A stretch of 64,000 nt of DNA from Romanomermis culicivorax (Eukaryota; Nematoda; Enoplea; Mermithida; Mermithidae): positions 1,922,001-1,986,000 of the forward strand of contig CAWUHX010000007.1 of assembly GCA_963922205.1 (NCBI GenBank), written 5' to 3'. Positions 38,248-49,500 of this stretch are shown here, in pieces. A program made the translations under genes and the position numbers. Under the pieces are notes generated by a model that was not told the DNA's origin, did no database searches, and saw only the letters and a list, made by a program, of their open reading frames with translations. Numbering within the stretch: the stretch's first letter is position 1; the number at the start of each line of letters is the position of its first letter.

Positions 38248-38862
38248 TATAATGTCCTTGGAAATGTGTTTTTCAATCAGCGGAATTAGGACCTCCTTTG
38301 AATTGGTAGGAACAAGATATAGAACACATTTTTTCCCCTTTTTTTCAAGGATACCAAAAACGAGAGCAGTTTGTTTTGATGTCCCTCTGCCATTTTTGGC
38401 TTTCTTTCCGAAGAATGATTCATCAATTTCAACCTCGTGGGCTTTGTGGCCAATAAAGACGTCACTTGAAAACTTCAATGGAGTAGTAAGCATAGCTTTT
38501 GATAATAAATTCCGGAACTTCTCGTACCATTCTAATATAGTGATGTAAGCTACTTTTTCCTTGAGAAGACGATGCACCATGTATGGAGGAATATCATTTG
38601 CAAACAAGTAAAAAATCATCAAACCGACATTTAGGGGCAGCCTCGTATTGAAAAATATTGATCCATGGCGTATAGACTTTTGTGATTTGCATACTTTGCA
38701 GCTCCATATCCCTTTATCATTTAATTGTTCTTTTTTAACCATGTTCATCTCACCACTACATGTTTCACACGCCATTTTATTGAAAATTAGATTATTTCTC
38801 TGCAAGAATTCTATTAACTTTTCCGGGTTGTCACTGATTCGAACAATGTCACAGAAATCCAT
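38248..38862 (-). pseudogene. Merlin/IS1595-like transposase, N-terminal half
   Basis: About 205 codons, starting at the ATG at 38,862. A CxxC (ACETC, about residues 31-35) and a second CxxC (CKVC) form a zinc-ribbon-like N-terminus. Next come RHGSIFFNTRLPL and a helical region, typical of ISXO2-like/Merlin transposases. The first catalytic acidic motif, VEIDESFFGKK, is present, then LVFGILEKKGKK and the strand CVLYLVPTNS. Homology stops at HISKDII. The remaining frame to 38,149 belongs to the inverted-repeat arm. The rest of the catalytic domain (second D and E) lies at 35,464-35,750. These transposases cut and paste DNA elements with short terminal repeats; this copy cannot encode an intact enzyme. 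Confidence 0.85.
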
Positions 38863-39139
38863 AATTTTCTTAAAAAGTCAATTTTCTTAAATAGAATCAC
38901 AGGATATGGCATATATATTTATAAATAGAGTTATATGGCGACTCTAAAGACAGCAAGTAATTATGATGAAAAATTTATTAAACAAAGTCTTGCTGACTAA
39001 ATGATAAAAGAACACACATAAAAGAAAATGATCAAAGTAATAACAAGTTTAAAAAAGTTACAAGTCATAAAAATAGCGTAGAAAGGAGTTTTTTATGGAA
39101 CAACCATGCAATCCTGCAAGGCAATTAAAGGATTGTATT
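38863..39139. other. AT-rich spacer
   Basis: No gene or RNA recognised between the Merlin remnant and the next decayed ORF. Confidence 0.4.
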
Positions 39140-40133
39140 TTACAGCTCCTCTTCTTCTTCATTTGTCACTTTGTCTATAGCAGCCTTTACATCAGAAAAA
39201 TATTTCGGCCAATTTTTGGCCAGACCAGTGTTTGGTGCGGTTTGACTAATATCTTTTTCATAAAAAGTTTGGTACATGTTTGGTGAGATATCAAATTGCT
39301 CCAGTAATGCACTTTTAATTTTTTCTGGCGTGGCTTTAATAATACAATGTGTTGGTTTACCACTAATCTTTACACACTTATAAGTGCCGATGTAATTTTC
39401 ATCCTCATCAGATAAAGATCCCAAATTCGCCATCACTGTGGCACATGTAATTGCCGATAAACCCCGTTTTCGTCGTGTCAACATTCTAGCAGTGACGAAC
39501 TTTCCAGGATATTCCAGAATAACCGAACGAATATCAGGTTGATTATCTTGAAAACTACTTGTTGAATTCATTGACACATCTACAAGTGATGTTTCATTGA
39601 TATTTTCACAAACTGATGCTTTATAGGAATTCATTTGTTTCTTTAAAATTGACAAAAGTTCAAATGCTCGCATTAGATTATCTTTGTCAATAATTTTTGG
39701 AATATCACCATCGTGAAGCTTGAGTGCATGTAGCAAAGCGAAGCGAGTAATGTGCAACAATACACATAGGCGCAAGCCGTTGTCGATATCTTTGCTTGAT
39801 CCTCAATCACGAGGAATGTTGATATGGCCCACTGAAGTTTGGCTCGTGATAGCCTAAAATGCATGCAGTAGTCTACATACAAGTAACTTTCATAAAGAAA
39901 TAGATTTTTACCCAGTAGAACAGTACAAAATGCACTCATCCTCAAACCCATGTCTGCCTCCAATTCATAAATAACAGCAATCTCTCACAATTTAAAAAAA
40001 TATTGTTCCAGTCCCTTGAAAAATTTTCTGTATCTAACTTTAACTGTGCATTTGAAAGCATCGTGAACTTCATCTTAGATACCAAGTGATGTTTCATATC
40101 ACATACCTCTTCTGCTTCCTTGAAAAGCGCCAA
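39140..40133 (-). pseudogene. Decayed transposon-type ORF, possibly DUF3987-like C-terminus
   Basis: The minus strand carries three open segments in different frames: about 40,133-39,945, 39,960-39,775 and 39,775-39,140. The last is longest (about 205 codons). It includes a helical run (ALLHALKLHD, then DNLMRAFELLSILKKQMNSY), a Ser/Asn/Asp-rich linker, and a small domain with YPGKFVTARMLTRRKRG, ending in an EEEEEL tail. The pattern of a His-containing helix before an acidic-basic helix resembles the C-terminal part of DUF3987-type proteins found in some eukaryotic mobile elements. That resemblance is weak, and no catalytic motif is visible. The frame changes suggest a pseudogene. An intron-containing gene is less likely because I see no clean GT-AG pairs. 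Confidence 0.35.
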
Positions 40134-41992
40134 GCTTTCGTCTTTGTCAATAGTCCTTATAAAAGTGCATTGTCATTTTAGTATATATTTTGAAATATCA
40201 TGCTTACGGGTACAAAAGTGGATGACGGAAAATCCCACAAAATATTGGTAGCTTCATGCTAGAAGGATAATTCTGGGCTGGGTGAATGTTTGTGTATCTT
40301 ATTTGTTACTTCCTCTTTTTTGATGTGTAAAGGGTAGCCTACACCTCACCAATTTCGGAGCTGCATATGTAATGCTTGCTCCATTTTGTTTAAAAACTAA
40401 ACTTATGAAGAAATACAAAGCAGTAATAATACGAGTATAACAAATGTTATATAAAATAAAATAAATTTCGAAAATTAAAAAAAATCCGAGCAATAAAACA
40501 AAAAATCTGAACTGATAGTAAAACACGAAATAAAGTAAAATTATGAAACGATTGAATGTCATTGCCTGGCATCCTGCAACTCTGACTGCTCGACTGCCTC
40601 ATGTGATGAACTATGCCGTCTGTACTGCTAAAAGTAAGTGTAATAGAACAAAAATAAAATAAAGAAATATAAAAAGGAGACAAAAATGGAAAAAAGAAAC
40701 AAGCTGTGAAAGAGATAAGTAAAAGGAATTATACAAATAAAAATAAAGGGAAACAAGAAACAAAAAAAATTAGAGAAACCCAAAGAAAAGATGAAAAGGA
40801 AAAATGAAGAAAAAATTGAAAAGAAAAAGAAACAAAAATATATACCCAAGAATTAAAATGGGAAGAAGATAGGTAAAAGAAAAGATATACAAATTAAAAC
40901 AGATGCAAACCAGGAACAAAAATGATAAGAGAATGGTTGATACCAAAAGAAAGGAAGAAATCGAAAGTGAAAATAATGAGAAAGTGAAACATTAGACAAA
41001 AATAATACAAATATTGAATGAAAGTTCACACAGGTGAAAAACGCAAATTTTTATGATTCCACATCATGCAACATGAACAATGCATTCAAAGTAATGGGAT
41101 GATATTTGAAAAAAAATGTTTTTTGATAAATGCATTGAAACAAAATGTTCACATCAAAAATACAAGCTTTTGGTTCAGTATCGAAAATCTGGGGGAAAAT
41201 TTTTCATTTTTTGCCAATTTGGCACATGAAAATTATGAAAAGTCCAAAAAAATTCCGAAATTTCGAATTCTGCTGCAGGGGTCAGGATGCAAATCTTTTT
41301 TTGATATTTCTCCATAGAAATATGCCAAACTTTTTTGGTTAAATATTAATGATGTGTAGGTATTCATATAGCTTGGCTTTAGTCAGCATGCATGCTATGT
41401 ACGAATATTTGTTTTTGGAGTACTGATGAGTGAAGCATTAGGCGTGTGTGAAAAGGCTGCATTCATATTCAGTTAATGAATTAAAGCTGCATTTTTCTGT
41501 ACATATTATTAGCATTGTCTCATATCGACCAATGTTAATTTTGTCTTTTCTGTGTACATTTTGCCTATTAAATATTTACACGTAGAAAAACACATTCACC
41601 ATCTGAAAATGTTCGAAAGCCACAAGCATCGCATCAGAAATGAAGCTATACGAGCCCAGAAAATCCAAACGCCGCATGCGCCACGAGCGCCGCAATAATT
41701 GATATAAAGGTCTAATGCAAGAGCCTTTTCCGCGATGCTGGAGCATGGGTTGTAGTAGGCTATTTGAGTTGGCCCATTTTTTTTACTTATTATCACAACC
41801 TTGATCGAGTCTTCAAAAAAGTAAACCCCTTAGCTTCCCTTCAGGAATTGAATGGAAATATTTTGCCAAAGTCAGTTTTATACTTCGAATGACATCGTAC
41901 ACAATATTTTATAAAAATCTGAGATGGTCGAGCGTGGACCCCCAGGCCACGTAGCGTGGAATGACTCATCCATACATTTTAAAATGATCTAT
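40134..41992. other. Non-coding interval with a polypurine tract
   Basis: No supported gene. About 40,628-40,995 is almost entirely A/G on the plus strand (AAAATGGAAAAAAGAAACAAG and similar), so its minus strand is polypyrimidine and gives spurious Phe/Ser-rich ORFs. The rest is AT-rich with short repeats. Confidence 0.55.
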
Positions 41993-42679
41993 CAGGGTTC
42001 CCACACAAATCTCCAAAAAAAATCCCCTGATTTTCCCTGGTTTCCCCAGTTCTCCCCCAAATTTTCCCCAGTTTTCATAATATGAATAAAAAGGTAAAAT
42101 TCTGCAAAATAAAAAAACTGTGTCAAACTTCAAAACTTTATTCTCATAATTTTTTTTCAAATTGGCGATCGTGACTTCTATGTTAGATTTTTCACTCGAG
42201 ACAATTAAATCCAGTTTTTCCTTTTTCTCCTCAAGTTCTTTGATTTCTTTTTCGACAGTTTTTCGTTTCAGTTGAGCAGCAGCGACAATATGCGCAATGT
42301 GCTTGGTTCGAATTGCCAGACACCGGTCGTATCCATTCGGACCATTGTGGATGCAATTCGGGGTCCATCCAATACCGCTGGAAAGACACCTTAGACATAT
42401 TCGTAAATATAGTGTGAATTCACTTTAGCAAACTTCATGCAGAGCTGAATATGAAATAGCAATTATAAATATTTACTTGAGAAAAGTTTAAAAAAACACG
42501 TGCACATACATAAAAAGTTTATTCGTACGACAAAAAACATTTGTATATTATAAACATATTACTAAAAATCAATGACGAAAAAATTTTCCCCGGTTCTTGT
42601 CAAAATATCATGATTTTCCCCTGATTTCCCCGGTCGTCAAAAAAATCCCCTGATAATCCCCGGTTGTGTGGGAACCCTG
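41993..42679. mobile_element. 687-bp DNA element with 16-bp terminal inverted repeats
   Basis: The left end CAGGGTTCCCACACAA and the right end TTGTGTGGGAACCCTG are perfect 16-bp inverted repeats. Subterminal regions on both sides are rich in CCCCTGATTTTCCC-like motifs. The ends resemble hAT-type termini (CAGGG...), but the 8 bp flanks (TGATCTAT left, AGCGACAA right) do not match, so no target-site duplication is visible. The internal part holds a coding-like segment, listed separately. No transposase motif is seen, so the element is non-autonomous. Confidence 0.8.
42100..42376 (-). other. Coding-like coiled-coil segment inside the 687-bp element
   Basis: Read on the minus strand, a TTTCCAG acceptor-like site at about 42,377 is followed by an open frame: GIGWTPNCIHNG, then YDRCLAIRTKHIAHIVAAAQ, then a charged heptad-like stretch (KRKTVEKEIKELEEKKEKLD...). 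The frame stays open to about 41,966. It could be a captured host exon or a remnant of the parent element's protein. I do not recognise the family. Confidence 0.45.
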
Positions 42680-43157
42680 AGCGACAATTCTGTGAAGGTA
42701 AGTTCAACATGAAAAATATATAGTCAGCTTACTACTGTTTCCGAAGAAAAAATTTTTGTCAGTGAGCGGCGAACAGAGCAGCTAATTTTGTTCACCAGAT
42801 AGTGTTCAAAATTTGTTAGTAGCATTCATGAACACATTCTGTTCAAATCGACAATAGACAAGCAGGATTCTCTTTTAATGTTTCTGGCGTTTCCCATTAT
42901 TGTGGAGATTTGGCGTAGTAAGGTTTCCCACTATATGAAAGTTGCGTATCAAATTGCCTACGTTTTTTTGTATTTTTTAGTATTTCGCTGCGTCTATCAC
43001 TTTGAAATTAAATGGCCAAAATGATTAACAGCGAATAGCCCTTCTGAATCTTTCATCTGGAGACACATGTTAATACCAGAACGAATAAACCGTTAAGCAT
43101 ATGACGCCGTAGCTGAAAAATAGAGATCATGGGCACATTAATAAATAGCGTAGTCAC
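42680..43157. other. Intergenic sequence
   Basis: AT-rich sequence without a recognised gene or RNA. Confidence 0.4.
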
Positions 43158-43398
43158 TAAACTCTGTTCATTTTCAAATGATCCATGTATAGCGAGATCG
43201 CAAACAAAACTTTATTTAAAATTATGGAAGGCTCGTTGACTTTATTCAATAAATTTTTCCTTCATGATACAGACTCCTTGATGATCACACTTTCCAACTG
43301 TTTGAGGATTATCAAAATGGATTTCCTGATCTCTAGTAAGGCTGCGTCTGCCGAAACTACTATCTCTGCATCGATCATTTCAAAATGAATGGGGTAAA
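43158..43398. mobile_element. TA-type MITE, copy 1
   Basis: About 240 bp with imperfect inverted ends (TTCATTTTCAAATGATCCATG on the left, CATCGATCATTTCAAAATGAA on the right). It is homologous to the reverse complement of 46,657-46,896 across its length. It sits about 35 bp downstream of the last codon of the hydrolase gene and may lie in its 3' UTR. Confidence 0.7.
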
Positions 43399-43431
43399 GA
43401 ATAAAAAAGTATTGCATTCAATCGTCTATAT

Positions 43432-43566
43432 TTATATCAATTTCGTCAAATCAGGAGCTTTCAGGCCGATATATGTTTCGTGGATCGAATTTGTATCTTC
43501 TTCACTATGTATAATTTTCGGACAACCAAGGCCGCAACGATAAACATACATAGTAGGTCCTAATCT
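43432..43566 (-). CDS. Hydrolase exon 5 (C-terminal tail)
   Basis: An acceptor TTTTTCAG precedes an in-phase 44-codon tail (RLGPTMYVYRCGLGCPKII...) ending in TAA. It lies beyond the conserved hydrolase fold, and ABHD17 proteins normally stop near the end of exon 4, so this tail could be lineage-specific or an alternative end. Confidence 0.65.
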   Translation of the reverse strand, partial: RLGPTMYVYRCGLGCPKIIHSEEDTNSIHETYIGLKAPDLTKLI

Positions 43567-46500
43567 CTGAAAAATAATCATTTAAAATCATGAGGAAATA
43601 AAATATTTTTTCACAACTATGGAAACATCTTTTAAGAGATGGAAAGAGAACAAAATTGTAATCGTCGAATTCGATTACTCATTCATTCTGTATTTCTCTC
43701 AGGTCCAGAAAAGTAGCTGAACGGATCCATATTTTAAGAATAGGTTACTATGCTTAATTGTCGAAAAAGTGACTTGCTGTTTTCAGAAAGATCTTTTTTT
43801 CAGAAAGAGAGCTCAACTCCGCTCATAAGACACTGCCCCAGATGTATAAATTGAATTTGCAGAAACACCAAATACCGCATTTTCGGCTGAAATTAACAGT
43901 CTACGAGCTCCATAGAATCAAAAGATACTTCTTGAATATTTTCAACTTCAGAACCATTATGATTATAGCTTCCGGAAATTTAACAAAATAATCAACGAAA
44001 TCTCTCGAGTTTGATAGACCAGTTTCGATTCATCGATCAGGGTAAATGTTGAAATACGAATTAAATGAATTTTAATCCTATGATACTGCTTAGCATTATC
44101 TTCTTCGAGAAGAAGAAGGACACCTTAAAATTATGAAGCAGTTCTTTTTCAGAGGACATGGGTAATTTCGGCAAAACACGGTTGTATAAACATTCGTCAA
44201 GGCTGCGACATGAAGGCTCAGAGCTCTAAAAGTTCATCACGATGAAATAGTCCATTTCAGAAATTTCTGACAATTTCGAATTTTGTTAATATAACTTCGA
44301 CGACGGACCTACCAATTCAGTAGAGATGAAGTATTCAATCCTATTCCAATATGCTCTGTACACGCCCAAGGCTAAATGTCCACCGCCAGGTATAATTAAG
44401 GGCGGAACGGCCGTTTTACACAATTCCAAAAAATGTCTAACATTTTGTATATCCGTAATCTCGTCATCTCCACCGTGTATTATCAAAACAGGGCATACAA
44501 TTTTCGGTACTTTATCAAAGCTGAAAATAGACTAAAAATTAAGTGTATACTGAAAAGTAAATTGATTGATTTTTAATATTGAAATATTTGCTCCTGCTGA
44601 ACTGGAGCCAATTACCTGACAAATTGGTCAATGCAGACTTTGTTCCGAATGTCCGGAAAAAATATGGACAGTGCCGACATAAATAAGCCGTCCAAAACCA
44701 AGCCTGCGATTTTTATGCCTTTGGACGCCATATGCATGGCTGCTACAGTGCCCAAAGAACATCCGAACAGAATGATTCTTTTCGGAGGAATTCTAAAAAA
44801 TAAAGTCATCTAAACTTAGCATTAAAGGTTAGTTGGAAAAGGCTCGAAACAATTCATGTTATTTAACCATGTTGATTGAGTAAGCTTTCTGGAGCATGTG
44901 GCATGAAACGTCTTACATTAAGATACAGTAACCTGAAGAGTTGTTATATATACATTTAAAATAACATTTATGCGTAAATCTTTGCACAAATATTGACTGC
45001 TAATCAATCCGTAGGTTCATTCTTAGAAGAAAAATGAACTGATAATTCTTCTGTCTTGTGATATTGTAATTCGGCACTTTCGGCGTATTTTATGGGTCGG
45101 TTTCGAAAACTTAAGAGGTCTATATTTTTCAGTCGGTTAGTTGAAATTCTGAATCAGTTTACTAAAATATCCGGAATGGAATAATGAAAAAATTTAATAA
45201 TACATAAATTATGATCTTTCAAGATAAAAGGTCAATCCCCGACTTTGAGGGATGAACATGAACGCAGTAAAGGAAACTGAAAAGCGCAAAAATACATCAA
45301 GAAAATGGAGGTAAATAAAAATTTGAAAAAAAATTTTACACACGTTTTCTGAATTTCTCGGCAGATGAAGTGTCTTACAACAAAGATTGAATAATTCGTA
45401 TTATGCAAATCAAGCGCAGCAGACTTCCAGACGCACGTGAGATTTAAATACCTTCATCTATTGTAGGTGAAGGGAGCACTCCAATAACAGACCATAATAC
45501 ATGCACATAGGGGTAGGGGTAAACCGTCCTACCCGAGACATTGGACACCCCCTGGCCCGAAAAAATTCCCAAGCACCCCCTGAAATTTTTCCAATGCAGT
45601 TTTTTGATGATTTATATGCATATTTTGTATGAAAAACATGCTTGTGGAACTTTTTTTGCTTTCTGCTCACCAACCACCCAACACTCCGCGATAAATATTC
45701 TGAGGACCCTCCCCCTTGCAATATTCTTGCCGTGCATGTCTATAACAGACGATTCAATCAATGACTGAACTTCTAACGAAGTACTGAAATGATCAGTCCT
45801 AACGCTCTGAACCATATGAAGAACTTGTTCAAAATTATAAGAAGACAAATCTTACTCTAGGTCGTTGGTTAGAAAATGATAGGCAGCTCCAACGTCGTCT
45901 AATATTTGGTCGGCCGAAGACTTATGACCCGGACAGCTTTGACCGAAGCCCGTATAGTCGAACATGAAAACATCGCACGACAAGCGCCAAGATGTGTATG
46001 CCAAATGCGGCCATTCCAATCCCAAGTCACCGCCATTTCCGTGGCAAACAAATAAGACGAAACTCGAAGGAATATGACCGAAATGCTTGATGTAATAACA
46101 GGCCAGTTTCCCGGGAACATTAAAATCTGAAAACCGTAGGCGTGAAAAATTGAGGAAATAGGAAGAAAAATTCCAGTACCTAGTCGAGAAGAGTTTAGAA
46201 AATATCCAATTCTTTTTGAAAAACGAAGGTTTATCCCGAAAATGTGTTCAAGCTAGACTGCACTGATATCAAAAAATCTATTGTATAGTGACAGCGATGA
46301 GATACTTATGAACCACTTAACAAAAATTAAAAATTTCATGAAATTAGACAGCAATGCAGGCCTTCAAGTTAACGAAATGAAATGTTATCAAACAGACTCA
46401 TGTAAAAAATCGTTCATTGATTTTTTACATACATCCAAAGTCGGACAGTACGTCTAAGGGACTGGACTCTGCGTACGTAAAAGCCGAGCGTACTTACTTA

Positions 46501-49500
46501 CCGCATTTTCTCAATTTCGACTCATTTTTTCACATAACATTAAAACTACAATTAGAACAACTTGGAAACAAAAATCAAGCGAAAAAGTCCGTTAATATAG
46601 CCTGTTTCAAAGACTCGTATAAAATCACAAATTTTTTTTAAAAAGCTTTAGGATGCTATACTCTATTCATTTTAAAATGATCGACGCAGCGTTTGGAGTT
46701 TCGGCAAACGTAGCCTAACTAGAGATCAGGGAATAAATTTCGATAATTTTGAAATGATTGAAAAGAGTGATTATCAAGTGAGTCTTTATCACCAATGAAA
46801 AATTTGTTGCAAATAGTCAACGGGTCTTCCATAACTTTGATTAAAAGTTTGGCTGCGACCTCGTAGCATCGATCATTTTGAAATGAATTGAGTATAATAA
46901 ATTTTTCTTGAGTTAACAAAAAATTTCTGACATTCTGTAGCACAGTTTTCGCCTCTTGAACAGTTTAAATTTTTTCAGGTTCACCCTGATCATTTGCATC
47001 GCTGTCACTGGTTCACAGAATCAATAAGTATCAACTAAAAAATAGAACACAGAAGCAGGACTTCTTTCTACATGATTCATTTGCAAATGTACAAACGGCA
47101 GCCAATATTCCTTTTGTACAAATTGTACACAAATATCAACACAAAAGAGAACTGAAATTAGAATTTAAAAAAGTGATGTTAGAATTTAGAAATCTAGCAG
47201 CCATAAAAAAGAGCTGAGGGAAGATTGAGATTTGAGGAAAATAATTGAATCTTTTTTCTTCAATGATTCAGTAGTAAGTACACTATAAACATATGTCACA
47301 AAATACGAACATGCGTTGATGAAATTTAATAATATCTTCGTTTGTAAACGTACAATGACTATCCCGCCATAAATTCTCATTTGCCTCCGACAAAAATAGC
47401 CCTGCACAGGAGACAATATCGTTAGCTTTATCCTCAAAACTTTGGACATACGTACTAGCCGAGTTCTGTCGTAATCACTATCCAATTAGATGTACGTACT
47501 AACCACCGTTTTTTCTTCAAATGAGGTCTTTTGAGGAGAAAAATTTCGAAATGAAGAAAAAAATTTTGGTTACGGTTCTCATTGTGGAAAAAATTTTGGG
47601 GAATTCAAAACCGAAAAGATGCGTTTTCGTGGACTTAAAAGGGGCAAAATCTCAAAATTTTCCGGCGCGGTCATGGAAATAATCTTAACTATTTTCTATC
47701 AGGCGCAGCCGTTAGCGTATCTATTTCGACTTACTGATTAATGCTCAACAGTTTCTATCAATCAAGTTAGCTCGCTTCATTTTCTAATCGTTAACAGTCA
47801 ATTATGTCGCCCCAAATTGAGATTTTTCATCAATTCTCTCAATTGTTTCTCTCGATGCTTAGAATTTTTTAAACGTTTGCAACCTGGACTTTTGCGTTTA
47901 TTGAAGACATCATCCTATACTGCGATTTTAGAACTTCTGTTCACGAATATCTGCTGGACAGATTTATTTTCCAGCGTTCTAGAATATAAAAACCCGAAAA
48001 TTTTTCCCGCGCTTGGCGCCGGAATTGGGAACAAATTACACTTGATCAATTTGATTTTAATTCATTTCTCAATGTTGTGAAGCTTTATTTTCTAGTGTTT
48101 TAGAAGGTGAAAATCCCAAAAAAATTTTTCGGCGCTCCGTGCCGGACCAAGGACATACCTGTACTTGGGGGGGGGGTTGAGGGGACCCCCCCAACTTGGC
48201 CAACACTGTACCCAAAATCATTCCCCCCCCCAACCCCCCTCCCCCAGTTTGGAAAAAATTAAAAAAATTTTCAAAAAAGTGTATGTTTTTTGGCCGTTTT
48301 TGGGAAAAATTTCGACTTTTTTCTATCCCCACCCCCCAACTGGTCGGAGGTCTTACAGGTATGTTGAAAAGAGCTCACTTTTTGACCAATGTTACCCACC
48401 ATGGTGGTCAACTTTGGTCGCCATTATAATTTCTGTTCAAGTTACTTTTTCGACAAGTAAAATCGTTATATCTAACCACAGATAGAACGTAACAAAACAA
48501 ATTTTGGATATGAGGGCATTTGATATGAGAGCATTTGACGGCATTTTTTGAGTAATAAATAAAATTTGAAAATTACACAGATTTGGTTATTAGTCTTTGG
48601 CCATGACATAGAGGAACACAGGTTACTTATTTTACGTATTTTTGCTATGTACAAATTGTACAAATGAAATATCGGCTACCGTTTGTACATGTACAGATGG
48701 GTCATGTACGAAAAAAACCCTGATGGGGACGCATAAAAAACAAGTCCATTATTGATACTGATGGATGTTGAGTGACAAAAAATTTTTTTGTCTTAAAAAT
48801 TTTGTTTGTACCAGTACAAACGAAGCCAAAATTTTCGTTTGTACTCTTGTAAAGTACAAATTAAAAAAAAACACACTTGTGACAATGAGTATGTGACATG
48901 TGTGCATTGGCAGATTTTATGCAAATGAGTTCCTGAATGTGATGAGCGGCTGGATTTTCGACCTGATCTGAATAACTGGCATCATGAGGAGTCCGAAAAT
49001 ACCAGTTTGAACCACATTTGGTAAGGGAACCGACTTGTAAAAAAATTCCGCAATGTGCAACTTGGGGAAAATTTTTGGTTGCACAGATAAATTTTTAGTT
49101 GCTCACTCTAAAATCGATAAATTTGCGTAAAATTATCGGAAAAACCATCGCAAATCAGTTTTCTTGTATTTCATTCGATCCGCGTCGGTTTCGGGCATCT
49201 AAAACCCAATTTTCTGAGTTATGGAGAGAAAATGAAAAGATTAATATGACTACATTAGAGTATGTTGTTCAACGCGTAGCGATGAAAATTTTTTCTGAAT
49301 TCCAATATTCTAGAACACTGGAAAATAAATCTCTCAACCTTTTATTTCCCAGACAGAAGGTTTGATTTTTCAGTGAATTTAATGAACTTTCAGTCGAACA
49401 AACTAAAATTCAAAAACTAGGCATAGACAAGAGTCTGAGAATGTGGATCTTTCAACCGGCAAGAACTTATACTCTTACTCTCAAAACGTTTTAATCACAT

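Noticed and set aside
40299-40849. Phe/Ser-rich minus-strand ORFs
   Set aside because: Complement of an A/G-rich tract; low-complexity translation only.
47186-47485. Minus-strand ORF in hydrolase intron 1 as an exon
   Set aside because: No recognisable motif, and exon 1 to exon 2 joins in phase without it.
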